Positions 1 through 5,793 of a stretch of 20,944 nt of DNA are shown here, piece after piece. The DNA is from JAGTVG01 sp964389805 (lineage in GTDB: Bacteria > Bacteroidota > Bacteroidia > Cytophagales > Cyclobacteriaceae). The stretch spans positions 1 through 20,944 of the forward strand of contig CAYMFU010000189.1 in assembly GCA_964389805.1 (NCBI GenBank), written 5' to 3'. How positions within the stretch are numbered: position 1 is the first letter of the stretch; every line of letters begins with the position of its first letter. A program made the position numbers and the translations under genes. The notes beneath the pieces were generated by a model. That model searched no databases and had not been told where the DNA came from. It saw nothing but the letters and a program-made list of their open reading frames with translations.

Positions 1-19
1 CATAAAGTGATACTTTATG
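1..19. repeat. Perfect 8-bp inverted repeat with 3-nt spacer
   Basis: CATAAAGT (1-8) and ACTTTATG (12-19) are perfect reverse complements around the spacer GAT. The repeat lies 36 bases beyond the 3' end of the minus-strand tRNA-like gene, so it could be a transcription-terminating hairpin for that gene. No T-tract can be seen because the window ends here. It could equally be an operator for a gene outside the window. Confidence 0.4.
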
Positions 20-54
20 TACTATCAAGTAAAAATCAATTATTCAGCCTATTG

Positions 55-172
55 CTGTAGGGGAAGGATTCGAACCTTCATGGAGTAGTTAGTCACGCAA
101 TATGCGAAATTTGTCCTATTTTTCTCCACCCCCGAGACAGGAGGGCATGGCTGCCTATTTCATCACCCTACA
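55..172 (-). tRNA. Type II tRNA-like gene, anticodon GUC, with oversized variable region
   Basis: Read on the minus strand, the acceptor stem TGTAGGG (172-166) pairs perfectly with CCCTACA (62-56). T8 and G9 follow. The D-arm has a 3-bp stem ATG/CAT and a loop containing GG, the layout of leucine-type tRNAs. The anticodon stem CCCTC/GGGGG encloses the loop CTGTCTC, so the anticodon at 138-136 is GUC (reads Asp codon GAC/GAU), with an unusual U at position 37. The T-arm GAAGG-TTCGAAT-CCTTC is canonical. The variable region is 49 nt (128-80), with a TGGAG/CTCCA base stem and an inner CGCA-TAT-TGCG hairpin. The discriminator is G and CCA is not encoded. Normal tRNA-Asp has a short variable loop, and Leu/Ser tRNAs do not carry GUC. 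The fold is clear, but whether it is charged, and with which amino acid, is unknown. Confidence 0.75.
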
Positions 173-188
173 TTTTTTAAAATTTCAA

Positions 189-196
189 CAAATGTA
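189..196 (-). promoter_or_regulatory. Bacteroidota -7 element TACATTTG for the tRNA-like gene
   Basis: On the minus strand TACATTTG matches the phylum's TAnnTTTG consensus exactly. It ends 16 bases before the 5' end of the mature tRNA-like sequence at 172. An upstream T-run lies at roughly the right distance for a -33 element but is not a clean TTTG. This suggests the tRNA-like gene is transcribed on its own. Confidence 0.45.
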
Positions 197-351
197 ACGT
201 ATTGAGGTTTTATATAAAAATATTTCATCTAAAAAATTAAAATATTGTAATAAATGCAAAAAAATAACTGTATTGTTGAAAAAAACGTATTTGAAAACCT
301 TAAAAAAGTGAAATTTTTTGTAATTTTTTTGTAAAAAAATGTCCTCAAATT

Positions 352-380
352 TTTGGAATATAAATTTTTTTTTAAATTTG
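352..380 (+). promoter_or_regulatory. Candidate sigma-A promoter for a small RNA (TTTG-17-TAAATTTG)
   Basis: TTTG at 352-355 and TAAATTTG at 373-380 are separated by 17 bases. Both elements and the spacing fit the Bacteroidota housekeeping promoter (-33 TTTG, -7 TAnnTTTG). No protein gene follows on the plus strand, but a hairpin-plus-T-tract terminator lies 25-70 bases downstream. The flanking DNA is extremely AT-rich, so chance matches are more likely here than elsewhere. Confidence 0.45.
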
Positions 381-386
381 TAGAAC

Positions 387-452
387 ATAGCTGGTTGAAC
401 AAAGGACTTGAGTGTAGGTAGAAACCCCTTTTATCTCCTCAAGTCTTTTTTT
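387..452 (+). ncRNA. Candidate small RNA of about 65 nt
   Basis: This stretch runs from the predicted start just below the TAAATTTG element to the T7 tract at 446-452. It ends in a perfect 8-bp stem, GACTTGAG (405-412) with CTCAAGTC (438-445), around a 25-nt loop. The loop holds CCCCTTTT (425-432), which could pair alternatively with AAAGG at 401-405. The 5' portion is a short AT-balanced stretch. I recognise no known RNA family. The 5' end is inferred from promoter spacing and not directly visible. It could also be a terminator for transcription coming from further upstream. Confidence 0.35.
405..452 (+). terminator. Rho-independent terminator
   Basis: A perfect 8-bp inverted repeat (405-412 and 438-445) with a 25-nt loop is followed directly by seven T residues (446-452). 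The T-tract is on the plus-strand side only, so the orientation is plus. The upstream tRNA-like gene is on the opposite strand, so this terminator serves no gene I can see other than the proposed small RNA. Confidence 0.6.
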
Positions 453-470
453 ATGCCTCGATTTTTCTGG

Positions 471-718
471 CAATTTACATTCGGTAATTTTCTCAATTTT
501 GTGCTGATTTAAGTCTTGATTTTTCCGGGAACCCAGGTGAAAATTTCTATCTGATTTTCCTTCTATTTTCGCACTAAATTATGAGCGAATTTTCTTTGTA
601 AACCGGATGTTAATTTATAACCGAATTTCATTTCAATTTCTTCACCTATTGCTAGCTTGATTTTGCTGCTAATCCGGTTGATAATTTATACCCGAACTTT
701 TTACCAATTCCCTATCCT
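471..718. repeat. Degenerate tandem repeat, period about 70-71 bp
   Basis: Units begin near 471, 541, 611 and 682. The clearest pair are 603-627 or so (CCGGATG then TTAATTTATAACCGAATTT) and 674-699 (CCGGTTG then ATAATTTATACCCGAACTT): 22 of 26 bases match at a spacing of 71. A second shared block, CTTGATTTT plus the following 17 bases, occurs at 515-540 and 656-681 with 19 of 26 matching at a spacing of 141. The second unit (541-610) is the most diverged. The last unit continues past 718 into the end of the channel gene. No reading frame or hairpin array explains it. Together with the AT-rich 173-400 stretch, this fills the gene-free interval 173-718. Confidence 0.5.
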
Positions 719-1561
719 TTAAGCTTCGATTTTCGTACCACAAAATTTGCAATATTTGGCATCCATATCGTGACCGGATATAAAACAATTTTTGCAGGCT
801 ATCTTATTTTTTAGTTTTTTCTCATGGATAAATTCCCCGGTGACAATACCTGTTGGAACAGCTATTATTCCATAGCCCAGGATCATGATTACCGAAGCCA
901 TTATTTTCCCGAGAAAAGTGATGGGGATAATATCTCCATAGCCAACGGTCGTCAATGTAACAATGGCCCAGTAAATACTTGTGGGAATATCTGAAAACCC
1001 TTCGTTCTGGTTGCCTTCGAATAAATACATAAATGTGCCCAATATGATGGTCAGGCTAACCACTGCAACAAGAAAAACTACGATTTTTGGAATACTTGCT
1101 CTTAAAGCTGTATAAATGGTTTTAGCTCCGCCCATATACCTCGCCAGTTTAAAGATTCTGAAGATCCGGATCAGGCGGATCGATCGTAATACAACCACGG
1201 CATGACTCCCTTTAAAAAATATATTCAGGAAGGTTGGAGTGATGGCCAGGAAATCAATAATTCCAAGAAAACTAAAAATGTATTTTAATGGTTTCGGGGA
1301 TGCCATAATACGTGCCAGGTATTCAATAGAGAACATGATAGTAAAGACCCATTCAATAATTTTCAGCTCATAGCCATAATTGATGGCAATGCTTTTTACA
1401 CTTTCGAGCATGACCGTTATAATACTTAGTATAATGACAATAAGGAGAACGATATCAAAAGTTTTTCCCCAAAACGTGTTGGTTCCGAAAATGATTATGT
1501 TCATTTTCTGCCGCCACCCGGTCAAAGACGTATTGTCTGGTTCAGAAGCTTGATTATTCAT
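719..1561 (-). CDS. Voltage-gated potassium channel with C-terminal zinc ribbon
   Basis: A six-helix Kv-type ion channel of the inner membrane, 280 aa. Helices S1-S3 are followed by an S4 voltage sensor with arginines and lysines at about every third position (RSIRLIRIFRIFKLARYMGG). S5, a pore loop with the K+ selectivity filter TTVGYGD, and S6 with a PTG hinge come next. The last 25 residues form a zinc-ribbon-like tail with two pairs, CKNC (256-259) and CKFC (271-274), inside the cell. The longest frame would start with TTG at 1570; the ATG at 1561 is preferred. The gene is divergent from the sigma factor and shares a 157-bp upstream region with it. The channel call is very secure. That the Cys pairs bind zinc is inferred. 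Physiological role (membrane potential, osmotic or redox response) cannot be read from sequence. Confidence 0.93.
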   Translation of the reverse strand: MNNQASEPDNTSLTGWRQKMNIIIFGTNTFWGKTFDIVLLIVIILSIITVMLESVKSIAINYGYELKIIEWVFTIMFSIEYLARIMASPKPLKYIFSFLGIIDFLAITPTFLNIFFKGSHAVVVLRSIRLIRIFRIFKLARYMGGAKTIYTALRASIPKIVVFLVAVVSLTIILGTFMYLFEGNQNEGFSDIPTSIYWAIVTLTTVGYGDIIPITFLGKIMASVIMILGYGIIAVPTGIVTGEFIHEKKLKNKIACKNCFISGHDMDAKYCKFCGTKIEA

Positions 1562-1718
1562 TTTTATCAATTTGAATTCAACGAATTACCACTTTCGTTA
1601 ATATAAAGAAAATTAAATTTAAATCTGATTAATTTACATTTTATACATTTTGGGCATTCTTTTGTACCTTGTAATTAAGTAAAAATCATTTTTATACCCA
1701 TACAATTTATTCGTCACT

Positions 1719-2324
1719 GTGGATAAAAACTATATCCATAAGTTGTTAGTTCGGATAGCACGACATTCTGATGAAGAAGCCGCAAGGGAGTTTTTTGAGA
1801 TTTTTCACCCCAAGCTTGTACGGTTTGCAGCCATTTACATTTCCTCAACCAGTATGGCGAATGACCTGGTCGCAGATGTATTTCTTAAACTTTTCAGGAA
1901 TAAGAGTAAGTTGGAGGATATTAGGGATATCCAATATTATCTCTATAAATCGGTAAAAAATCAGTGTATAAGTTATTATAAAAAGCGAAGGGATGAGGTT
2001 TCAATTGATGAAATCGAATGGGAAGATGCTGGTTATACATATGAGATCATAAGCCCTGAAAGTGAATTTCTTACCAAAGAACTGACGGGCCTGATTGAGG
2101 ATATTATTAATAACTTTCCGCCAAAGCGCAAGATCATTTATAAAATGGTGGTAATTGATGGTCTTAAATATAAGGAAGCGGCTGAAATATTAGACCTTTC
2201 AATAAAAACCATTGAAAATCATCTGGCCCTGGCAGTTAAAACTTTGCGGGGAAGCATCAGAGAATATTTAGGATCTAATGATGTAAATCTTGGTGGAAAA
2301 ATTTCAAAACAAAAAAATATTTAG
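1719..2324 (+). CDS. ECF-family RNA polymerase sigma factor
   Basis: A 201-aa sigma-70 family protein of the extracytoplasmic-function (RpoE/FecI-like) group. Region 2 (about residues 22-90) includes the core-binding helix AANDLVADVF-type segment (MANDLVADVFLKLF) and the YLYKSVKNQCISYYK stretch typical of -10 recognition. Region 4 (about 130-185) has the helix-turn-helix GLKYKEAAEILDLSIKTIENH. The start is GTG at 1719: the frame is open only from 1683 and contains no ATG before residue 45, inside conserved region 2. The FecR-like gene begins 65 bases after its stop, so the two form a sigma/anti-sigma unit. Bacteroidota pairs like this usually control a TonB-dependent outer-membrane transporter, often susC/susD-like, but none is present here. 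Confidence 0.92.
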   Translation: MDKNYIHKLLVRIARHSDEEAAREFFEIFHPKLVRFAAIYISSTSMANDLVADVFLKLFRNKSKLEDIRDIQYYLYKSVKNQCISYYKKRRDEVSIDEIEWEDAGYTYEIISPESEFLTKELTGLIEDIINNFPPKRKIIYKMVVIDGLKYKEAAEILDLSIKTIENHLALAVKTLRGSIREYLGSNDVNLGGKISKQKNI

Positions 2325-2389
2325 ATTAATGTTAGGGGTATACGTATAAATCAAGGTCTTGTATAATAGAGACCACAGTCTAATAAAAG

Positions 2390-3442
2390 ATGACTCCTAA
2401 AAAAGGAAATATTGATAGAATAATATCCAGAACCCTTGCCGGTGATGCCAGCAACAGGGAAGAGAAGGAGTTAAAAGACTGGATCCTTGAAGAAGATGCC
2501 CATTATCTTGAATATAAGATTATACAGGAATCCGCATTGAAAGGATTCAAAGAACGAAAATTATTAAATACAGATGACACATTTGAGAAAGTGTGGGAGG
2601 TGGAAGAAACACAGAAAAAAGTTTCTCATTACAAAATTGGATTTTCTGTATTTAAAATGATCGCTGTAAGTGCTGCAGGACTTGCCCTAATTCTTCTCAG
2701 TGTATTCTCCTACAGGCAGCTTGTTATAAAGCAAGAGATATCTCAGATTAACGGTCAGCCCGTTATGATTGAGAAATTCAGCCCTATGGGACAGATCTCA
2801 AAGGTATTCCTTCCGGATGGTTCCCTCGTCTGGCTAAATGCCGACAGCAAATTGCAGTATTCTTCAAATTATGGGGAAAATACCCGGACAGTTTCCCTGA
2901 CGGGGGAAGCATATTTTGAGATAAAACATGAACATTCAAAACCCTTTTTGGTAAAATCAGGGAATGTAGCCATTACCGCTACCGGGACTTCTTTTAACGT
3001 GAATACATTTTATAATAATAGTGATATCGAGATTGTTCTTGATGAAGGGGAATTAACGATAGAAAACCTGTTTTCTTCGCTAATCCCGGGGATGCCGCTA
3101 AAAACGACTCTGGTACCAGGGAATAAGGCAATCTATTCCCTCAGGGAATCCTTATTTAATGTAGATGATGTTAAGGATTCATATGACTATACCTGTTGGA
3201 AAGATGGTGTACTATCATTTCGCCATGCTGATTTTGAAACCGTTGTTAATTCACTTGAACGATGGTATGGTGTAGAATTTACCTGGGATGGGGAACCGGA
3301 AAGCGACTGGAATTACACTGGTGCTTTTAATAATGAGTACCTGGAAAGCGTTTTAAAAGCGCTCGGATTGGATGGGCAATTTTCGTATGAGATTAATAAT
3401 AATGCTGTTCAGCTTATATTTTCTGATAAGCAGGGCATCTGA
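2390..3442 (+). CDS. FecR-family anti-sigma factor
   Basis: A 350-aa single-pass inner-membrane regulator. The N-terminal cytoplasmic part (1-85) should bind the sigma factor and includes the WILEEDAHYLEYK segment typical of the family. One membrane helix lies at about 88-107. The periplasmic FecR domain (about 120-225) shows LPDGSLVWLNADSKLQY and LTGEAYFEIKH, followed by FLVKSGNVAITATGTSFNV. The C-terminal DUF4974-type domain (about 272-345) begins WKDGVLSFRHADFETVVNSLERWYGVEF. In FecIR-type systems the periplasmic part senses a signal from the TonB-dependent receptor and releases the sigma factor. Here the next gene is on the opposite strand, so the signal input must be encoded elsewhere. 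The start ATG at 2390 fits family length. Confidence 0.92.
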   Translation: MTPKKGNIDRIISRTLAGDASNREEKELKDWILEEDAHYLEYKIIQESALKGFKERKLLNTDDTFEKVWEVEETQKKVSHYKIGFSVFKMIAVSAAGLALILLSVFSYRQLVIKQEISQINGQPVMIEKFSPMGQISKVFLPDGSLVWLNADSKLQYSSNYGENTRTVSLTGEAYFEIKHEHSKPFLVKSGNVAITATGTSFNVNTFYNNSDIEIVLDEGELTIENLFSSLIPGMPLKTTLVPGNKAIYSLRESLFNVDDVKDSYDYTCWKDGVLSFRHADFETVVNSLERWYGVEFTWDGEPESDWNYTGAFNNEYLESVLKALGLDGQFSYEINNNAVQLIFSDKQGI

Positions 3443-3611
3443 GTAATTGAGTTCTTTTAGGTTTTTATTTTGGTATGGCCATTAAGATTTAGTGGACGGA
3501 CCCCGGCAGTATATTACGATATTGAAAAAATAGGCAATTTTCACATCGTTTAGAACTGCACAGGCATGTTGTCAAATGATTTAGGCTACAAATAATAAAT
3601 AATTGACACAC

Positions 3612-3632
3612 AAAAAACCCCAATGCCGGGGT
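3612..3632 (-). terminator. Rho-independent terminator of the 3645-4103 gene
   Basis: On the minus strand ACCCCGGCATTGGGG forms a CCCC/GGGG hairpin (3631-3628 with 3621-3618) followed by TTTTTT (3617-3612). It lies 13 bases past the stop codon of the small membrane protein gene. The plus side has no T-tract, so it does not serve the convergent fecR gene. Confidence 0.65.
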
Positions 3633-3644
3633 CTGGTCCAATGG

Positions 3645-4103
3645 CTAAGAAGGAATCTTATCACGAATTTTCTTAAATCCCGGAATAGTTTTATTATTCC
3701 TTTTCATTCTTGCTACATAAATATATCCAATAGGGGCCAGTAAAATAGTTGGGACCGTGGATTCAAATGGTTTCGGTGTTCCTTTCATACTGTGCACGAG
3801 AAAAACCAGGCCAACCGTGATTATTGTAGCAGCTACTACTGAGCATATATAAGCCAGAATCTTATTATTGATCCCGGTTACAATCAATTCCAGGATCTTG
3901 AGGATAATCCCGCCGATAAAAAATGTGTACGCCCCTTGCTTAAGTGCTGCAATAGTAGCTAGAAACGGCCCATGATCAATGTTTATGTAATAAACTACAC
4001 TGCCCATAAACAAAGCGCCAATAATTCCCAGCTTTACATCTATCAACTGATTGAATATACTTCTGAACTTATTCGGTGCCAAAACATTTTTTTTGGAATC
4101 CAT
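3645..4103 (-). CDS. Small four-helix membrane protein of unknown function
   Basis: A 152-aa protein that I do not recognise as a named family. Four hydrophobic segments are visible: about 24-43 (LGIIGALFMGSVVYYINI), 56-76 (GAYTFFIGGIILKILELIV), 84-105 (ILAYICSVVAATIITVGLVF) and 118-132. Both ends are basic: the first 22 residues and the last 20, rich in Lys and Arg, are likely cytoplasmic. A conserved-looking HSMKGTPKPFESTVPTILLAP segment links helices 3 and 4. The start ATG at 4103 is followed by a Lys-rich stretch that fits a cytoplasmic N-terminus. The gene stands alone, convergent with fecR and divergent from tryptophanase, and has its own terminator. The coding call is good because of length, composition and terminator; the function is unknown. 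Confidence 0.75.
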   Translation of the reverse strand: MDSKKNVLAPNKFRSIFNQLIDVKLGIIGALFMGSVVYYINIDHGPFLATIAALKQGAYTFFIGGIILKILELIVTGINNKILAYICSVVAATIITVGLVFLVHSMKGTPKPFESTVPTILLAPIGYIYVARMKRNNKTIPGFKKIRDKIPS

Positions 4104-4268
4104 GCCAATCGAACAGTAAAAAATTACCTCAATGGATTATAAAATTTACGAGTAAAATAAGTAAAAATTTCATCAATATTGGGTAACAAATTAAGCAATG
4201 TTCAAGAAAAGTCCAATTTTACACCTTCTTACACTTTGTTCGGCATAGTTTTAGGGTATGCTTTTCAT

Positions 4269-4282
4269 TGTATTGAAATACA
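4269..4282. promoter_or_regulatory. 14-bp palindrome, possible operator
   Basis: TGTATT (4269-4274), spacer GA, AATACA (4277-4282) form a perfect 6-bp inverted repeat with 2-base spacing. It lies 112 bases upstream of the tryptophanase start in the 290-bp divergent region 4104-4393. Palindromes of this type often bind dimeric regulators, but nothing in the window identifies one. In AT-rich DNA such a match can be chance. Confidence 0.2.
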
Positions 4283-4330
4283 TGATACCTGATCTGACCA
4301 ATAGTAAATATTCTGAAATTTTTTTATGAT

Positions 4331-4387
4331 ATGAAGTTGATTATTCGCATTTTTCTTTCCATAATGTACCAGGTAATCCTAATTTAA
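4331..4387 (+). CDS. Possible 18-aa leader peptide upstream of tryptophanase
   Basis: A short ORF encodes MKLIIRIFLSIMYQVILI and ends six bases before the tryptophanase ATG at 4394. The product is hydrophobic with a basic N-terminus. Tightly placed upstream ORFs can couple or gate translation of the next gene; in enterobacteria tnaC does this for tnaA through a crucial Trp residue. This peptide has no Trp and no visible Rho site or boxA arrangement, so similarity to tnaC is only positional. It may be a chance frame in the untranslated region. Confidence 0.2.
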   Translation: MKLIIRIFLSIMYQVILI

Positions 4388-4393
4388 GTCCCA

Positions 4394-5773
4394 ATGAAAC
4401 ACAAAACAATAATAGAACCGTTCAGGATAAAGATGGTCGAAACCATCCAAATGACGACGCAAAAGCAAAGGGAAAAATATCTAAGGGAGGCGCATTATAA
4501 TCCATTTTTACTGGCTAGCAATAAGGTGATTATTGATTTCCTGACCGACAGCGGTACATCAGCCATGAGTTCAGAACAATGGGCAGGAATCATGCGAGGT
4601 GATGAATCCTATGCTGGCGCAAGAAGCTGGATAAAAATGAGAGACGTTATCCATGACCTGACCGGTTTTCCTTATATAATACCTACGCATCAGGGCCGGG
4701 CTGCGGAAAGCATTTTATTCACATTGCTTGGTGGAGAAGATAAGGTATTCATAAGCAATACACACTTTGATACGACAAGGGCTAATATTGAATATAGTGG
4801 AGCTACAGCTATTGACTGTGTCATAAGCGAAGGGAAGATCCCTGCATCTACTTTTCCCTTCAAAGGCAATATGGACATTGACTTGCTTGAACAGAATATC
4901 AAGAAATATGGTCCGGAGAATATAGGGGCCGTAATACTGACTGTAACCAATAACAGTGGGGGTGGACAACCCGTGAGTATGCAGAATGCCATAGATGTTA
5001 AGACGGTTTGCAAAAAATATGATATTCTGTATTTACTGGACAGTTGCCGGATAGCCGAAAATTCCTATTTTATCGCCCTGAGGGAAGACAATTATAAAAA
5101 ACATGCGTACAGGGATATCGCGGCTGAAATGTTTTCGCTTGCGGATGGAACCATAATGAGCGCAAAAAAGGATGGCCTGGTGAATATGGGTGGTTTTATT
5201 GCCTTGAAAGACAAGGATATGTCTGATGCCTGTACCAATCTTCTTATTATTCGCGAGGGTTTTGCAACCTATGGAGGCTTGTCAGGAAGGGATATGGAAG
5301 CTATAGCTCAGGGACTCATTGAAGTTTTCGATAAGGATTATCTACATTACCGGATCAGAAGTACCACATATCTTGGAGATAGATTGCTGGATATGGATGT
5401 GCCAATTGTACGACCTGTTGGTGGACATGCTGTTTATGTAGATGCTAAAGCATTTTATTCTCATATACCTGTAGAGCATTATCCAGGCCAGGCACTTGTT
5501 TGCGAGCTCTATGTACATGGTGGAATACGTTCCGTTGAAATAGGCTCTGTAATGTTTGGGAAATATGACGAAGCAGGGCAACTAATACCTGCAGCTATGG
5601 AGCTTGTGAGGCTGGCCATTCCGAGAAGAGTATACACACAAAGTCATATTGATTATGTAATCGAGACTTTTGGCTTTGTAAAAGAGCATAAAGAGAAGGC
5701 TTCTGGTTTAAGGATTACCTACGAGCCGGAATTTTTGAGGCATTTTACAGCTCATTTTGAAAAAAGAGAATAG
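4394..5773 (+). CDS. tnaA: Tryptophanase (PLP-dependent beta-eliminating lyase)
   Basis: A 459-aa cytoplasmic fold-type I PLP enzyme that splits L-tryptophan to indole, pyruvate and ammonia. The N-terminal EPFRIKMVETI and the LLTDSGTSAMSSEQWAG-type motif (LTDSGTSAMS) are hallmarks of the tryptophanase/tyrosine phenol-lyase group. THQGRAAE and FDTTR build the cofactor and substrate sites. The PLP lysine is in MSAKKD; K259 corresponds to the catalytic lysine. Two positions that separate the activities favour tryptophanase: Asp126 in HFDTTR, where phenol-lyase has Thr, and Ile383 in SVEIGS, where phenol-lyase has the substrate-binding Arg of MERG. CELY and the THFxYEP-like end also fit TnaA. No transporter or other Trp gene is adjacent. 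The gene converges on dnaG with only 20 bases between stops. Substrate could still be broader than Trp. Confidence 0.93.
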   Translation: MKHKTIIEPFRIKMVETIQMTTQKQREKYLREAHYNPFLLASNKVIIDFLTDSGTSAMSSEQWAGIMRGDESYAGARSWIKMRDVIHDLTGFPYIIPTHQGRAAESILFTLLGGEDKVFISNTHFDTTRANIEYSGATAIDCVISEGKIPASTFPFKGNMDIDLLEQNIKKYGPENIGAVILTVTNNSGGGQPVSMQNAIDVKTVCKKYDILYLLDSCRIAENSYFIALREDNYKKHAYRDIAAEMFSLADGTIMSAKKDGLVNMGGFIALKDKDMSDACTNLLIIREGFATYGGLSGRDMEAIAQGLIEVFDKDYLHYRIRSTTYLGDRLLDMDVPIVRPVGGHAVYVDAKAFYSHIPVEHYPGQALVCELYVHGGIRSVEIGSVMFGKYDEAGQLIPAAMELVRLAIPRRVYTQSHIDYVIETFGFVKEHKEKASGLRITYEPEFLRHFTAHFEKRE

Positions 5774-5793
5774 CAATTACAGGCTTTACAGAT

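Noticed and set aside
56..172. tRNA-Sec (selC) or tmRNA as an identity for the tRNA-like gene
   Set aside because: The anticodon is GUC and not UCA, the acceptor and D-stems lack the extended lengths of tRNA-Sec, and there is no tmRNA resume-codon ORF or pseudoknot region.
185..388. Minus-strand ORF of 67 codons
   Set aside because: It is almost entirely Phe, Lys, Tyr, Ile and Asn, as expected from random reading of very AT-rich DNA, and overlaps the tRNA promoter and the proposed small-RNA promoter.
3498..3634. Inverted repeat GACCCCGGCA/TGCCGGGGTC as a mobile-element end
   Set aside because: The right copy is part of the terminator hairpin, the arms are only 10 bp, and no transposase or target duplication is visible.
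4282..4329. Fifteen-codon ORF (MIPDLTN...) as a Trp-sensing leader
   Set aside because: No Trp codon and no conserved tnaC feature; it begins inside a palindrome and is likely chance.
4394..5773. Tyrosine phenol-lyase
   Set aside because: The residue corresponding to the substrate-binding Arg of phenol-lyase is Ile383, and Asp126 replaces its Thr; both match tryptophanase.
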